Positions 33,452-41,316 of a stretch of 64,000 nucleotides of DNA are shown here, piece after piece. Source of the stretch: JBBDYH01 sp040901795 (GTDB lineage Bacteria; Planctomycetota; Planctomycetia; Pirellulales; JALHPA01); contig JBBDYH010000114.1 in assembly GCA_040901795.1 (NCBI GenBank), positions 1-64,000 on the forward strand, given 5' to 3'. The first letter of the stretch is position 1. Each line of letters starts with the position of its first letter. The position numbers and the translations under genes are program-made. The notes under the pieces were generated by a model. That model made no database searches and was not told the DNA's origin. It saw only the letters and a program-made list of their open reading frames with translations.

Positions 33452-33883
33452 CTACCCGTGCAGATACGACTTCAGGTAATGGTTCTCCATCGTCAACGCA
33501 TCGTGCTGCGCCTTGACGATATCGCCGATCGAGACCAGGCCGACCAGTTCGTCGTTTTCGAGCACCGGCAGATGGCGGATGCGGTTTTCGGTCATCACGC
33601 CCATGGTGTCTTCGACCGAGTCCGAGGGCGATCCGGTTACCACGTCCGTGGTCATCACTTCACCTGCCTCGGTCGTCTCCAAATGCCGGCGCGCGGCACA
33701 CGCGCGGAGAATGTCCCGCTCGGTAATGATACCGAGCATGCGCTTGCAGTCGTCCTCGCCGCAGACCATCAGTGAACCGATGTTGTGGCGTACGAGCACT
33801 TGCACGACCTCCGCCAGCGCAGCCGAGGGGCCAATCGAATGGACCTTGTAGCCTTTATGGGCCAAGATGTCGGCGAGCTTCAT
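33452..33883 (-). CDS. CBS-pair domain protein
   Basis: This 143-residue protein is essentially two CBS motifs: the first at about residues 10-65 (GPSAALAEVVQVLVRHNIGSLMVC), the second at about 75-130 (PSDSVEDTMGVMTENRIRHLPVLENDELVGLVSIGDIV). CBS pairs bind adenosine nucleotides and act as regulatory modules. As a stand-alone protein it probably binds a nucleotide and influences a partner, unknown here. It starts at an ATG preceded by an A/G-rich stretch (GAGAACTGCAAA). Confidence 0.88.
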   Translation of the reverse strand: MKLADILAHKGYKVHSIGPSAALAEVVQVLVRHNIGSLMVCGEDDCKRMLGIITERDILRACAARRHLETTEAGEVMTTDVVTGSPSDSVEDTMGVMTENRIRHLPVLENDELVGLVSIGDIVKAQHDALTMENHYLKSYLHG

Positions 33884-34146
33884 TTTGCAGTTCTCCAGAC
33901 AACGAACCGGTAGATGAGATGAGGGACAAGAGGGCCTTCACTGTCCGGCGCGCAAATGCGAGAAGACCAGCATATCCCGCCGGCCGCAGCAAGTCAAAGT
34001 TTCGCGCAGAAATCGCTTGAAGACCGTGAAAGCTTTCACGAAGACTGTGGTTCGCCACGATGTGCCTCTGCAGCCGCGTGGCAGGACCAGTTTTCAGCGA
34101 TTGCGAGACCTTCCGCCGAATGCGCACGTTTGAGACCTGCCGGGCA

Positions 34147-34602
34147 CTATGCCACCAACGTCGGCGCTGCGGATTGGTCACGCAGATCTGTCAGCCAGCC
34201 GGCGATGCGCTCGTCGATCTCGTCGCGGACTTCTCGAAATCGATCCAGTGGATCATCCTCGGTGTCCTCGCATTTGGCCGGATCTTCAATTCGCCAGAAG
34301 TGCCGCTCTTCGACCCCCGGCCACGCCGTCGGGCAAGCGCGATCCGCCGCCGCGCAGACGACGATCAAGAACCGGATCGAGAGCCACCCACGGTACTCCT
34401 CGAGGCGCTTTGACCGCAAACGCTCGGTGTCTACTCCGATCTCGCGGAGCACGCGCAAGGTCAGGGGGTTGACGCCGCGCGGAGCAGTGCCTGCGCTAAA
34501 CACATCGAACAAGTCCCCTGCCCGATCGCGCAGCAGCGCCTCGGCCATCAAGCTGCGGGCCGAATTGCCCGTGCAGAGAAACAGGACATTGTGCTTGGTC
34601 AT
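34147..34602 (-). CDS. arsC: Thioredoxin-coupled arsenate reductase / low-MW phosphatase fold
   Basis: This 151-residue protein has the low-molecular-weight phosphatase P-loop CTGNSARS with its nucleophile at Cys10, plus Cys83 and Cys90 seven residues apart (VVCAAADRAC). The Cys10/Cys82/Cys89 triad is the mark of thioredoxin-coupled ArsC as in Bacillus. It would reduce arsenate to arsenite. No ArsR, ArsB or Acr3 gene is nearby, so it may be a stand-alone enzyme or a related phosphatase. The ATG is preceded by GAGGTGATATC, a strong ribosome site, and by a CCTCC/GGAGG hairpin at 34621-34636. Confidence 0.85.
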   Translation of the reverse strand: MTKHNVLFLCTGNSARSLMAEALLRDRAGDLFDVFSAGTAPRGVNPLTLRVLREIGVDTERLRSKRLEEYRGWLSIRFLIVVCAAADRACPTAWPGVEERHFWRIEDPAKCEDTEDDPLDRFREVRDEIDERIAGWLTDLRDQSAAPTLVA

Positions 34603-34673
34603 GATATCACCTCACATCGACCTCCATGATAGGAGGCCATTGTTAGGTGACTGTTTAGGAGCGGTTAGCTTTG

Positions 34674-36476
34674 TTACGCGGCCATCCGAATCGGCCCTTG
34701 CGGGCAGCGGAGCTTGAAGAGGCCGAAGATCTCTTGTTGCGTAAAACCGAGGGAGCGATGCGTGTCGGCGTCCGAAAAGATTGTGTCGAACAATTCGCGC
34801 TTTTCTTCCAGCACCTGGTTAATGCGCTCTTCGATCGTGTCGATGGTCAGAAATCGCGTGACAGTGACCGGTCCGGCGGCGCCGATGCGATGGGCCCGGT
34901 TGATCGCCTGGTCCTCGACCGCCGGGTTCCACCAACGATCGTATAAGAATACATAACTGCAGAATTGCAGATTCAGCCCGACGCTGCCGGCGCCGTAGCT
35001 CATCAAGATCACGTGCTTACGCTTGTCGCGCTGGAACTGCTCGATGACTCCCTCCCGCTTCTTCGGCTGGACCTTGCCGTGATACTGACAGACGCCGAAC
35101 CGTCGCAGTCGCTCGGTTAATACCTCCAGCGTGGCTACCCACTGGCTAAAAACAATCGCCTTTTGCCCGCTGGCCGCGACCTCTTCCAGGTCGGCGACGA
35201 GCCGCTCCAATTTGCTGCTCTCGCCGGTGGCGGGATCGAAGTTACAGATTTGCTTGAGCCGCAACACTAACTCGAACACGTGTTGGATCGTGGCGCCTTC
35301 GCCCATTTGCGTGAGCCGCAAGACCCCTTCCTCTTCGGCCATCGTGTAGGTCTGACGCTGCTCAAGGCTGAGCTCGACGTCGGCATCGCGGAACAGCTTC
35401 GGCGGCAGTTCGGTCAGAACTCGGTCCTTGGTCCGGCGGAGGATGTAGTCGGCCACGGCACGGCCCATGGCGCGCGGTCTCATCTCGCGATGGATCTGTC
35501 CGGGCGCGACAAACTCAAAGATGCCGACCAGATCATCGGGGCTGTTCTCGACGGGCGTGCCGGTGAGCGCCCAGGAGCGCGCGCGGCCGATCGACCGGAC
35601 CACCTCGCTGGTCGTGCCCGCACGGTTCTTGATCCGCTGCGACTCATCCAACACCACCAGATCGAAGCTGCGACGCGGATCGGTGACGATCTCTCGATCG
35701 CGCATCAGCAGCTCATAGTTCGCAATTTTCACCGGCACGTCGGCCAAGTTCCATTGCCATTGCCGCTTTGCCTGGTCGCCTTCGATAATCGCGACCGGCA
35801 GCTCGGGCGCCCACAGTGAAAACTCGCGTTGCCAATTGCTCACCAGCGGCTTAGGGCAAACTAAGAGCGCGCTTTGGATCTCTCCCGCGTGCAACAACAG
35901 CCGCACGGCGGTAATCGCCTGCATGGTCTTGCCCAGGCCCATCTCATCGGCGAGCACGGCCGCGACGCGGGGGTAGAGGAACGCCACGCCCTCGAGTTGG
36001 TAGTGAAACGGATGACAAGGAAATTCCAGCGAACCTTCGCTAATCAGCGTTTCTAACGACGGCTGTAAGAGATAGTAAAGCCGATCTTCGAGCTTGATCG
36101 TGTCGGCCGGCGGCTTGAGGCGCGTGACGCCAGCGTTGATGGTGTGGAGTTCACGGCGCAGCGCACTGCTGTTCGTTTCGCTCGATGTCTGCTGGCTTGC
36201 GCTGTACGACAACGGCACGACCGCTGGGGGACAAAAAGAATAGCTGACCGTCTTAATGTTTGCAGAACGGATCGCGACGGTGAGCCGCCGGGGTTTCGCA
36301 GCAGCGGGTACGATTTTTGTCGTCAGTACCGGCGTCGGTACCGGCAGCGGCACGTCCCAGGCCTCGATTGTTTCGACGTGCAGACGTTCAACGGGGAGCG
36401 AAACCACTTGTGCCGAAGCGCTCGGCCGCCAGGAAAGCTCCGCCCACGGTTCAGAAAAAGCCGCGAAATTGGTCAT
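34674..36476 (-). CDS. SNF2-family helicase/ATPase
   Basis: From the ATG at 36476, preceded by GGAG, the protein has 600 residues; the upstream frame to 36587 overlaps the neighbouring gene and is unlikely. It has the SNF2 motor: HPFHYQLEGVAFL, Walker A DEMGLGKTMQ, motif II DESQRIKN (the usual DExH here is DESQ), motif III LTGTPVEN, and the C-terminal RecA domain with LMSYGAGSVGLNLQ and DRWWNPAVEDQAINRAHRIG. The N-terminal 150 residues are unassigned. Such proteins remodel protein-DNA complexes. The small gene just upstream lies on the same strand, 50 bp away. Confidence 0.9.
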   Translation of the reverse strand: MTNFAAFSEPWAELSWRPSASAQVVSLPVERLHVETIEAWDVPLPVPTPVLTTKIVPAAAKPRRLTVAIRSANIKTVSYSFCPPAVVPLSYSASQQTSSETNSSALRRELHTINAGVTRLKPPADTIKLEDRLYYLLQPSLETLISEGSLEFPCHPFHYQLEGVAFLYPRVAAVLADEMGLGKTMQAITAVRLLLHAGEIQSALLVCPKPLVSNWQREFSLWAPELPVAIIEGDQAKRQWQWNLADVPVKIANYELLMRDREIVTDPRRSFDLVVLDESQRIKNRAGTTSEVVRSIGRARSWALTGTPVENSPDDLVGIFEFVAPGQIHREMRPRAMGRAVADYILRRTKDRVLTELPPKLFRDADVELSLEQRQTYTMAEEEGVLRLTQMGEGATIQHVFELVLRLKQICNFDPATGESSKLERLVADLEEVAASGQKAIVFSQWVATLEVLTERLRRFGVCQYHGKVQPKKREGVIEQFQRDKRKHVILMSYGAGSVGLNLQFCSYVFLYDRWWNPAVEDQAINRAHRIGAAGPVTVTRFLTIDTIEERINQVLEEKRELFDTIFSDADTHRSLGFTQQEIFGLFKLRCPQGPIRMAA

Positions 36477-36525
36477 TCGGCGTAGCTCATCTCCGGGTAG
36501 CCGGTTGGCATCACTCGGCAGGGTA

Positions 36526-37065
36526 CTAAGCTGCAGCCCGTGCGCTGCCACGCTGTGCTTCTTCGATCGCCGCGCGGATGCGCCCAAACGGCTCGCTCAG
36601 GTCGAAGGCCTCGCCCACCTTTTGCAACCGCTCGCAGACAAGCTCTCGATCGGCCAATCGTGCGACGGGGACCGCCAGCTTGTTGCGGCCGAACAAAAAC
36701 CGCATCAGCGCGTTCGATTCGTCTGCGTGATCCTCCGTCCCTGCATCGACAAGCACTGTCGGCAGCGGTACAAATCCCCGCACCGCGAGGGCGGCCGGTC
36801 GGTCGGTGCACAACACCAAAACGTCATGCACACATTTCGCCACGAGCGCCTGGCCAATCTGCTCGCCATACAGGTACGGCTCGAGCGTCGGCCCGTAGAG
36901 AATCTGCTGCGCTCGATTCGGTTTGACCGGCGCCGTGCAATGAAACTCCAGCGGCCGTCCGGCGAGATTCAACACCAGGTAGCCGCCAAACAAACCGTGT
37001 TGCTCATGTTCGATGACGGTCAAAAAACCCAAAGCCGGCGCGGCCTTCTCGTCGCGTTTTGCCAT
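36526..37065 (-). CDS. Conserved-looking protein upstream of the SNF2 helicase
   Basis: From the ATG at 37065, with GAGGGA upstream, the protein has 179 residues; the open frame beyond is repeat-derived. Its core (LGFLTVIEHEQHGLFGGYLVLNLAGRPLEFHCT) and TLEPYLYGEQIGQALVAKCVHDVLVLCTDRP do not match a family I know. It is arranged as a probable operon with the SNF2 gene, so it may be a partner of that motor (inference from position only). Confidence 0.6.
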   Translation of the reverse strand: MAKRDEKAAPALGFLTVIEHEQHGLFGGYLVLNLAGRPLEFHCTAPVKPNRAQQILYGPTLEPYLYGEQIGQALVAKCVHDVLVLCTDRPAALAVRGFVPLPTVLVDAGTEDHADESNALMRFLFGRNKLAVPVARLADRELVCERLQKVGEAFDLSEPFGRIRAAIEEAQRGSARAAA

Positions 37066-37491
37066 TCGGTCCCTCGTTGGCGTAGAACGGGTCAGCCGCT
37101 GGCGGGGTGGCACTGACCCGCCGCGGCGGTCAGTGGGACGATGCAGAACGCATCTTAAATCCACTAACATTCGCGGCGCTTGTCACTGCCACCTATCCAG
37201 AGCAAAGCGGCTCGAGCGGCTGTCCATCTTCCATCGGGCGGGCGGCAAGCCGTACTTTAGACGGGTCGTAAATTGCGTAAGGATTGGCGAAGCGGTGTGG
37301 CTTGGCGGAGTTAGGTAGATTCGGTTGACGCTTCGCGGTAGCGGAACTCGCCAGGATTCCGGTGCGCTAACGAGACCGCGAAGTCTGGTGACTTCGGCTA
37401 CATGAAAAAAGTGGCAATTTGAGCAGCGGTAGTTTAAAATAAATGCCTGACTTACGGGAAAAGTGCCATCTCTGCAAGGAAATCGCTCGCT
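37066..37491. other. Intergenic stretch with one palindrome
   Basis: No gene is supported in this divergent 426-base gap. A palindrome lies at 37111-37135 (CACTGACC and GGTCAGTG ends around CGCCGCGGCG). It is not followed by a T-run. No convincing promoter was resolved here. Confidence 0.4.
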
Positions 37492-37971
37492 ATGCCGTCC
37501 GACCCGCACGCCGTCGCTACCCTGTTCACCCAGCTTGACACCACGCTCTCAACGCATCCCGGTTCCGCGCCTAGCGGTCTGGATCATCAGGCGGAGCAGA
37601 CGCGCTTGCTGCGCGAGATTCTGAACTCCCAGGACCGCCAGAACGAATTGCTCGAAGAGCTGACCACGCAAGTGGGCGCCCATCACCGCCAACGGCAGGC
37701 GGAGCTTGGCCAGTGGAAGCAGGCCAATCCGCGGCTGGCCCGAAGCTGCAAGCTGGCGGCCGACGCCTTGAGCAAGGTGCAGGCAGAATTCCTCGATAGC
37801 CTCACGCGCGAGGTCAACGACACGGCCGAGGACATGATGGACGGCGAGTTCGTGCTCAACGAGTTCATCGACCGCTTTGGCCCGCGGCTGGCGCATCTCA
37901 ACGGCGTCTTGCAAGTCCTCTCTCAGCTCAGCAGTGTGCCCAATCCGGCGAGCAATAATCAGTCGCAGTGA
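37492..37971 (+). CDS. Coiled-coil protein of unknown function
   Basis: This 159-residue protein is mostly helical: residues 28-70 are a Q/E/L-rich coiled coil (LDHQAEQTRLLREILNSQ), followed by a second helical region with SCKLAADALSKVQAEFL and an acidic DTAEDMMDGEFVLNEFIDRFG. No domain is recognised and no signal peptide is present. It starts at an ATG 7 bases after GGAAATCGC. It may be a structural or scaffold protein. Confidence 0.6.
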   Translation: MPSDPHAVATLFTQLDTTLSTHPGSAPSGLDHQAEQTRLLREILNSQDRQNELLEELTTQVGAHHRQRQAELGQWKQANPRLARSCKLAADALSKVQAEFLDSLTREVNDTAEDMMDGEFVLNEFIDRFGPRLAHLNGVLQVLSQLSSVPNPASNNQSQ

Positions 37972-37983
37972 GCCGATTGTCGT

Positions 37984-38026
37984 CTTTCGCTCCGCGAAAG
38001 GTCGTGCTTTCGCGGAAGCGAAAGGC
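37984..38026. repeat. CTTTCGC-type palindromes
   Basis: Two palindromes follow each other: CTTTCGCTCCGCGAAAG and CTTTCGCGGAAGCGAAAG, separated by GTCGTG. They are near reverse complements of each other, so they form a compound inverted repeat. A single member of the family is at 24805-24821. The pair sits between the coiled-coil and isochorismatase genes. Confidence 0.7.
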
Positions 38027-38089
38027 GACATTGTTGACTCACTAACTGGCCCTTCCATCCCCCCATCCCCGTCGGCTATGCTGCCGGGC

Positions 38090-38680
38090 ATGAATGACTC
38101 GTCGCATTTCAGCCGCAGCCCCGAGTTGATGTCGCGCCACGACACCGCGCTGGCGGTGATCGACGTGCAGCAGAAACTCATCCCGCTCATCCCCGGCCAC
38201 GAGCGGATCATCTGGAACATCCGCCGGCTGATCGATGGCGCCAAGCTCCTCGGCCTGCCGCTATTGGCGACCGAGCAATACCCGCAGGGACTTGGCGGCA
38301 CGGTGCCGGAGCTGGCGGCGCGCCTTAACGACATCGCCGCCAAGGTGGCCTTCAGCAGTTGCGGCTGCGAAGAGTTTTGCGAGCAACTCGCAGCAGCGGA
38401 TACTCCCAAAGTGCTCTTGGCAGGCATCGAAGCGCACGTCTGCGTTCAGCAAACCGCACTCGATCTCATCGCCAACGGCTACCGCGTCTATGTCGCCGTC
38501 GATGCGCTCGGATCCAGAAACGAAACGGACTACGAAACAGCGCTTCGCCGGATGGAATTGGCCGGCGTCACGCTTACGACTATCGAAGCGGCCCTCTTCG
38601 AATGGTGCCGCGAATCTTCAACGCCGGAATTCAAACAAATTAGCGCGCTTGTACGCGAAACTCCGCCGGCGGGTGAGTGA
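38090..38680 (+). CDS. Isochorismatase-family hydrolase
   Basis: Starting at the ATG at 38090 (another in-frame ATG at 38078 is possible) the protein has 196 residues. It has the family core HDTALAVIDVQQKLIPLIPG with its catalytic Asp near residue 19, ATEQYPQGLG with Lys-equivalent context, and the cysteine region LLAGIEAHVCVQQTALDL, where the nucleophilic Cys is C about residue 118. The family splits amide or vinyl ether bonds; this length suits the YcaC/nicotinamidase-like subgroup, and the substrate is not readable. The frame opening at 37877 overlaps the preceding gene and is not used. Confidence 0.85.
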   Translation: MNDSSHFSRSPELMSRHDTALAVIDVQQKLIPLIPGHERIIWNIRRLIDGAKLLGLPLLATEQYPQGLGGTVPELAARLNDIAAKVAFSSCGCEEFCEQLAAADTPKVLLAGIEAHVCVQQTALDLIANGYRVYVAVDALGSRNETDYETALRRMELAGVTLTTIEAALFEWCRESSTPEFKQISALVRETPPAGE

Positions 38681-38744
38681 CGTTCGTTCGTCATTCGTCA
38701 GTGGGACTTCGTTCGCCATTCGGACTTCGTGATTCGTCATTTTC
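38681..38744 (+). repeat. Heptamer-period tract upstream of the aminotransferase gene
   Basis: Nine successive 7-mers read CGTTCGT, TCGTCAT, TCGTCAG, TGGGACT, TCGTTCG, CCATTCG, GACTTCG, TGATTCG, TCATTTT. The phase is kept although single units vary. It ends 23 bases before the ATG at 38767 and directly follows the previous stop codon. Confidence 0.75.
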
Positions 38745-38766
38745 CAGCGAGACTAGAGAATCTGCC

Positions 38767-39942
38767 ATGCCCCATCCGCCGTTGAATCCTCCTCCCCGCA
38801 TCTTACTGGGCCCTGGCCCCAGCGACATTCATCCCCGCGTGCTGGCCGCGATGGCCGCGCCGACCGTGGGCCATTTGGATCCATATTACTTGGAGCTGAT
38901 GAACGGCATGCAGGCGATGCTCCGCGAGGTGTTTCGCACGCGCAATGAAATGACGATGGCCATTAGCGGCACCGGCTCGGCGGGGATGGAAGCCGCGGTC
39001 GTCAATCTCATCGAGCCGGGCGACCGCATGCTGGTTTGCATCAACGGCGTCTTTGGTCAGCGCATGGCCGATGTCGCCGCCCGCGCGGGCGCCAACGTCA
39101 CGAAGCTCGAGCGACCGTGGGGCGAGGTCTTCTCCCCTGATGAACTTAAGCAAGCGCTCGCCGAGGCCAAACCCAAGATCGTTGGAATCGTCATGGCCGA
39201 AACCTCAACGGGCGCCTCTCAGCCGATCGAAGAGATCGCCGTGCTCGTTCATGACGCCGGCGCTCTACTGATCGTCGACGCGGTAACCGCGCTGGGCGGC
39301 ATACCCGTCGAGATCGACCGCTGGAACATCGATTGCTGCTATTCCGGCAGTCAGAAGTGCCTGAGTTGTCCGCCCGGCCTGGCGCCAATCACCTTTGGAC
39401 CGCGTGCGATGGACAAGATCGAAGGCCGTCAGTCCAAAGTGCAAAGCTGGTACCTCGACGTGTCGATGCTGGCCCAGTACTGGGGACAAGAACGCGTGTA
39501 CCATCACACGGCGCCCATCAACATGACCTACGGCCTTTACGAAGCGCTTCGCGTGGTCCTGGATGAAGGCCTCGACGCCTGTTTCGCGCGTCACGCCCGG
39601 CAGCACGCCGCACTTCGCGCGGGTCTGGCCGCGATCGGCATCGGCTATGCCGCGCAGGAAGGCCACCAGCTTCCCATGCTCAACGCCGTAAGCATCCCCG
39701 CCGGCATCGATGATATCACTGTTCGCCGAGGACTCCTGGAGCGCTTCGGCATCGAGATCGGCGGCGGTTTGGGCGCTTTCAAGGGTAAAGTCTGGCGGAT
39801 CGGCCTGATGGGCTACGGCGCCCGGACGGCCAATGTCCTGTTGTTCTTAGGGGCGCTCGAACAACTCCTCGCCGCACAAGGCCACAAGTTCGAACACGGC
39901 GCAAGCGTCGCCGCGGCGAATGAGGTTTATGCGAAAGAGTAG
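38767..39942 (+). CDS. Class V aminotransferase, alanine-glyoxylate/serine-pyruvate type
   Basis: From the ATG at 38767 the protein has 391 residues; upstream frame is within the heptamer tract. It opens RILLGPGPSDIHPRVL, with ISGTGSAGMEAAV (PLP phosphate loop) near 70, MAETSTGASQPIEEI near 135, LLIVDAVTALGGI near 160 and the Schiff-base Lys in GSQKCLSCPPGLAP near residue 195. It transfers amino groups between Ala/Ser and glyoxylate/pyruvate. Its TAG stop (39940-39942) is part of a palindromic repeat. Confidence 0.9.
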   Translation: MPHPPLNPPPRILLGPGPSDIHPRVLAAMAAPTVGHLDPYYLELMNGMQAMLREVFRTRNEMTMAISGTGSAGMEAAVVNLIEPGDRMLVCINGVFGQRMADVAARAGANVTKLERPWGEVFSPDELKQALAEAKPKIVGIVMAETSTGASQPIEEIAVLVHDAGALLIVDAVTALGGIPVEIDRWNIDCCYSGSQKCLSCPPGLAPITFGPRAMDKIEGRQSKVQSWYLDVSMLAQYWGQERVYHHTAPINMTYGLYEALRVVLDEGLDACFARHARQHAALRAGLAAIGIGYAAQEGHQLPMLNAVSIPAGIDDITVRRGLLERFGIEIGGGLGAFKGKVWRIGLMGYGARTANVLLFLGALEQLLAAQGHKFEHGASVAAANEVYAKE

Positions 39943-39989
39943 GGTGGGCTCTGCCCACCAACGTTTATGGTGGGCGAAGCCCACCCTAC
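39939..39989. repeat. GTAGGGTGGGC inverted repeat overlapping a stop codon
   Basis: GTAGGGTGGGC opens the element and GCCCACCCTAC closes it; two nested palindromes (GGTGGGC...GCCCACC) lie inside around AACGTTTAT. The TAG in the left arm is the stop codon of the aminotransferase, and the right end comes 4 bases before the stop of the convergent CorA gene. It is a shortened relative of the 113-bp element at 3042. Confidence 0.8.
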
Positions 39990-39992
39990 GTG

Positions 39993-41102
39993 CTACCTGC
40001 CCAGCCAGCCGCGGCGGCGGAAGTAGAACAGCAGCGAAACGCCGATTACGAACATCACGGCGAGCGTTGCCGGGTAGCCCCAGTCCCAACGCAGCTCCGG
40101 CATGTTCCACGGCGAAGCGTCCGGATCAAAGTTCATCCCGTACACGCCCGCGATGAATGTCAATGGAATGAAAATCGTGCTGATGATCGTGAGCACCTTC
40201 ATGATCTCGCTCAGTCGGTTGCTCGTGCTGGTCAGGTGCAGGTCACGAAGGTCGGAGCCAAGCTCGCGAAACGTCTCCAACAGGTCCATCAACTGAATGG
40301 TGTGATCATAGGCGTCACGGAGGAACAGCCGCGTTTCAGACTGAATCAGTGCGTTGGGGTCGCGCAAGAGTGAGTTAATCGCGTCACGCGCCGGCCAGAT
40401 GGCGCGCCGCAGGGCGAGCAAGTCGTGGCGGATCGCATGTACGCGCAGCAGCGTATCGACGTCGGCCCGCGCCAGCACCGCTTCTTCGAGCGTTTCGAGC
40501 AGCTCGCCGTACTGCTCCAGCAACGGGAAAAAGCTGTCGAGAATCGCATCGATGAGGCGATAGGCGAGATAATCGGCCCCCTTGCCGGTCAGCGGTCCGC
40601 CGGTCCGCAACCGCTGGCGCACTGGGCCGAAGCTGTCGCCCGGGAGGTTCTCCTGGAACGTCAACACGAAGTTCTTGCCGACGAAGATGCTCACCTGCTC
40701 CTCGGCCAGCACGTCATTACGCTGCATCATCCGCATGACGATGAACAGGTTGCCTTCGTATTGATCGACCTTGGGGCGCTGGTGCGTATTGACGACGTCC
40801 TCCAGCGCCAATGGGTGCAGCCGAAACAGTTTGCCAAGGTCCTCGATCACCTGTTTATCGCCCAAGCCGTCGACATTGACCCAAGTGACCGGGTATTTGT
40901 CGAGGTGCTCACGAATTTCAGCGACCGACTTAGGCTGTACTTCGACGCAGCGCTCGCCGTTGTAGGCGAAAACTGTCAAGATCGGCGGTCGCGCGTCGGG
41001 CGAGACGACGATTGTGCCGGGCGCCGTGCCGGGCGGGGCGCGGCGGCGCTTGAAGAGTCGAGCGGGGGACAGGCGGTGCAGGTTTTTGTGCCGGTGCGGC
41101 AT
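39993..41102 (-). CDS. corA: CorA-family magnesium/divalent-metal transporter
   Basis: This 369-residue protein has the CorA layout: a long cytoplasmic N-terminal domain (residues 1-300) with many helices and two C-terminal membrane segments, the first ending in the signature YGMNF (VYGMNFDPD), and a short Arg-rich C-terminal tail. It forms a pentameric channel for Mg2+ or Co2+. The ATG at 41102 lies close to the antiporter gene, which is divergent (214-bp gap). A Mg-responsive leader was looked for in this gap and not recognised. Confidence 0.92.
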   Translation of the reverse strand: MPHRHKNLHRLSPARLFKRRRAPPGTAPGTIVVSPDARPPILTVFAYNGERCVEVQPKSVAEIREHLDKYPVTWVNVDGLGDKQVIEDLGKLFRLHPLALEDVVNTHQRPKVDQYEGNLFIVMRMMQRNDVLAEEQVSIFVGKNFVLTFQENLPGDSFGPVRQRLRTGGPLTGKGADYLAYRLIDAILDSFFPLLEQYGELLETLEEAVLARADVDTLLRVHAIRHDLLALRRAIWPARDAINSLLRDPNALIQSETRLFLRDAYDHTIQLMDLLETFRELGSDLRDLHLTSTSNRLSEIMKVLTIISTIFIPLTFIAGVYGMNFDPDASPWNMPELRWDWGYPATLAVMFVIGVSLLFYFRRRGWLGR

Positions 41103-41316
41103 AGATTGGTGCCGAGCGAAAGGTTGGCGAGACCGTTAGCGTAGGGGGCCTGAGATGGCGTCGCAAGCGGTTTTTGGAACCCCGCGTCGTGGCAGAATAG
41201 TGTCGTTGACGAATGCTAGACCGGCCGGTACGTTGCGGCGGTCGAAAGATGTGGCTACGAAGTATGGCGTAACAGGTACTAACGACAAAAGTTGACAGCA
41301 CCTTTCCGAGGCGATC

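Noticed and set aside
33884..34146. Possible small genes between the CBS and arsC-type genes
   Set aside because: Only overlapping short frames with no ribosome site; left as non-coding.
41103..41316. Mg-responsive riboswitch upstream of corA
   Set aside because: No recognisable ykkC, M-box or similar core was found in the 214-bp gap.
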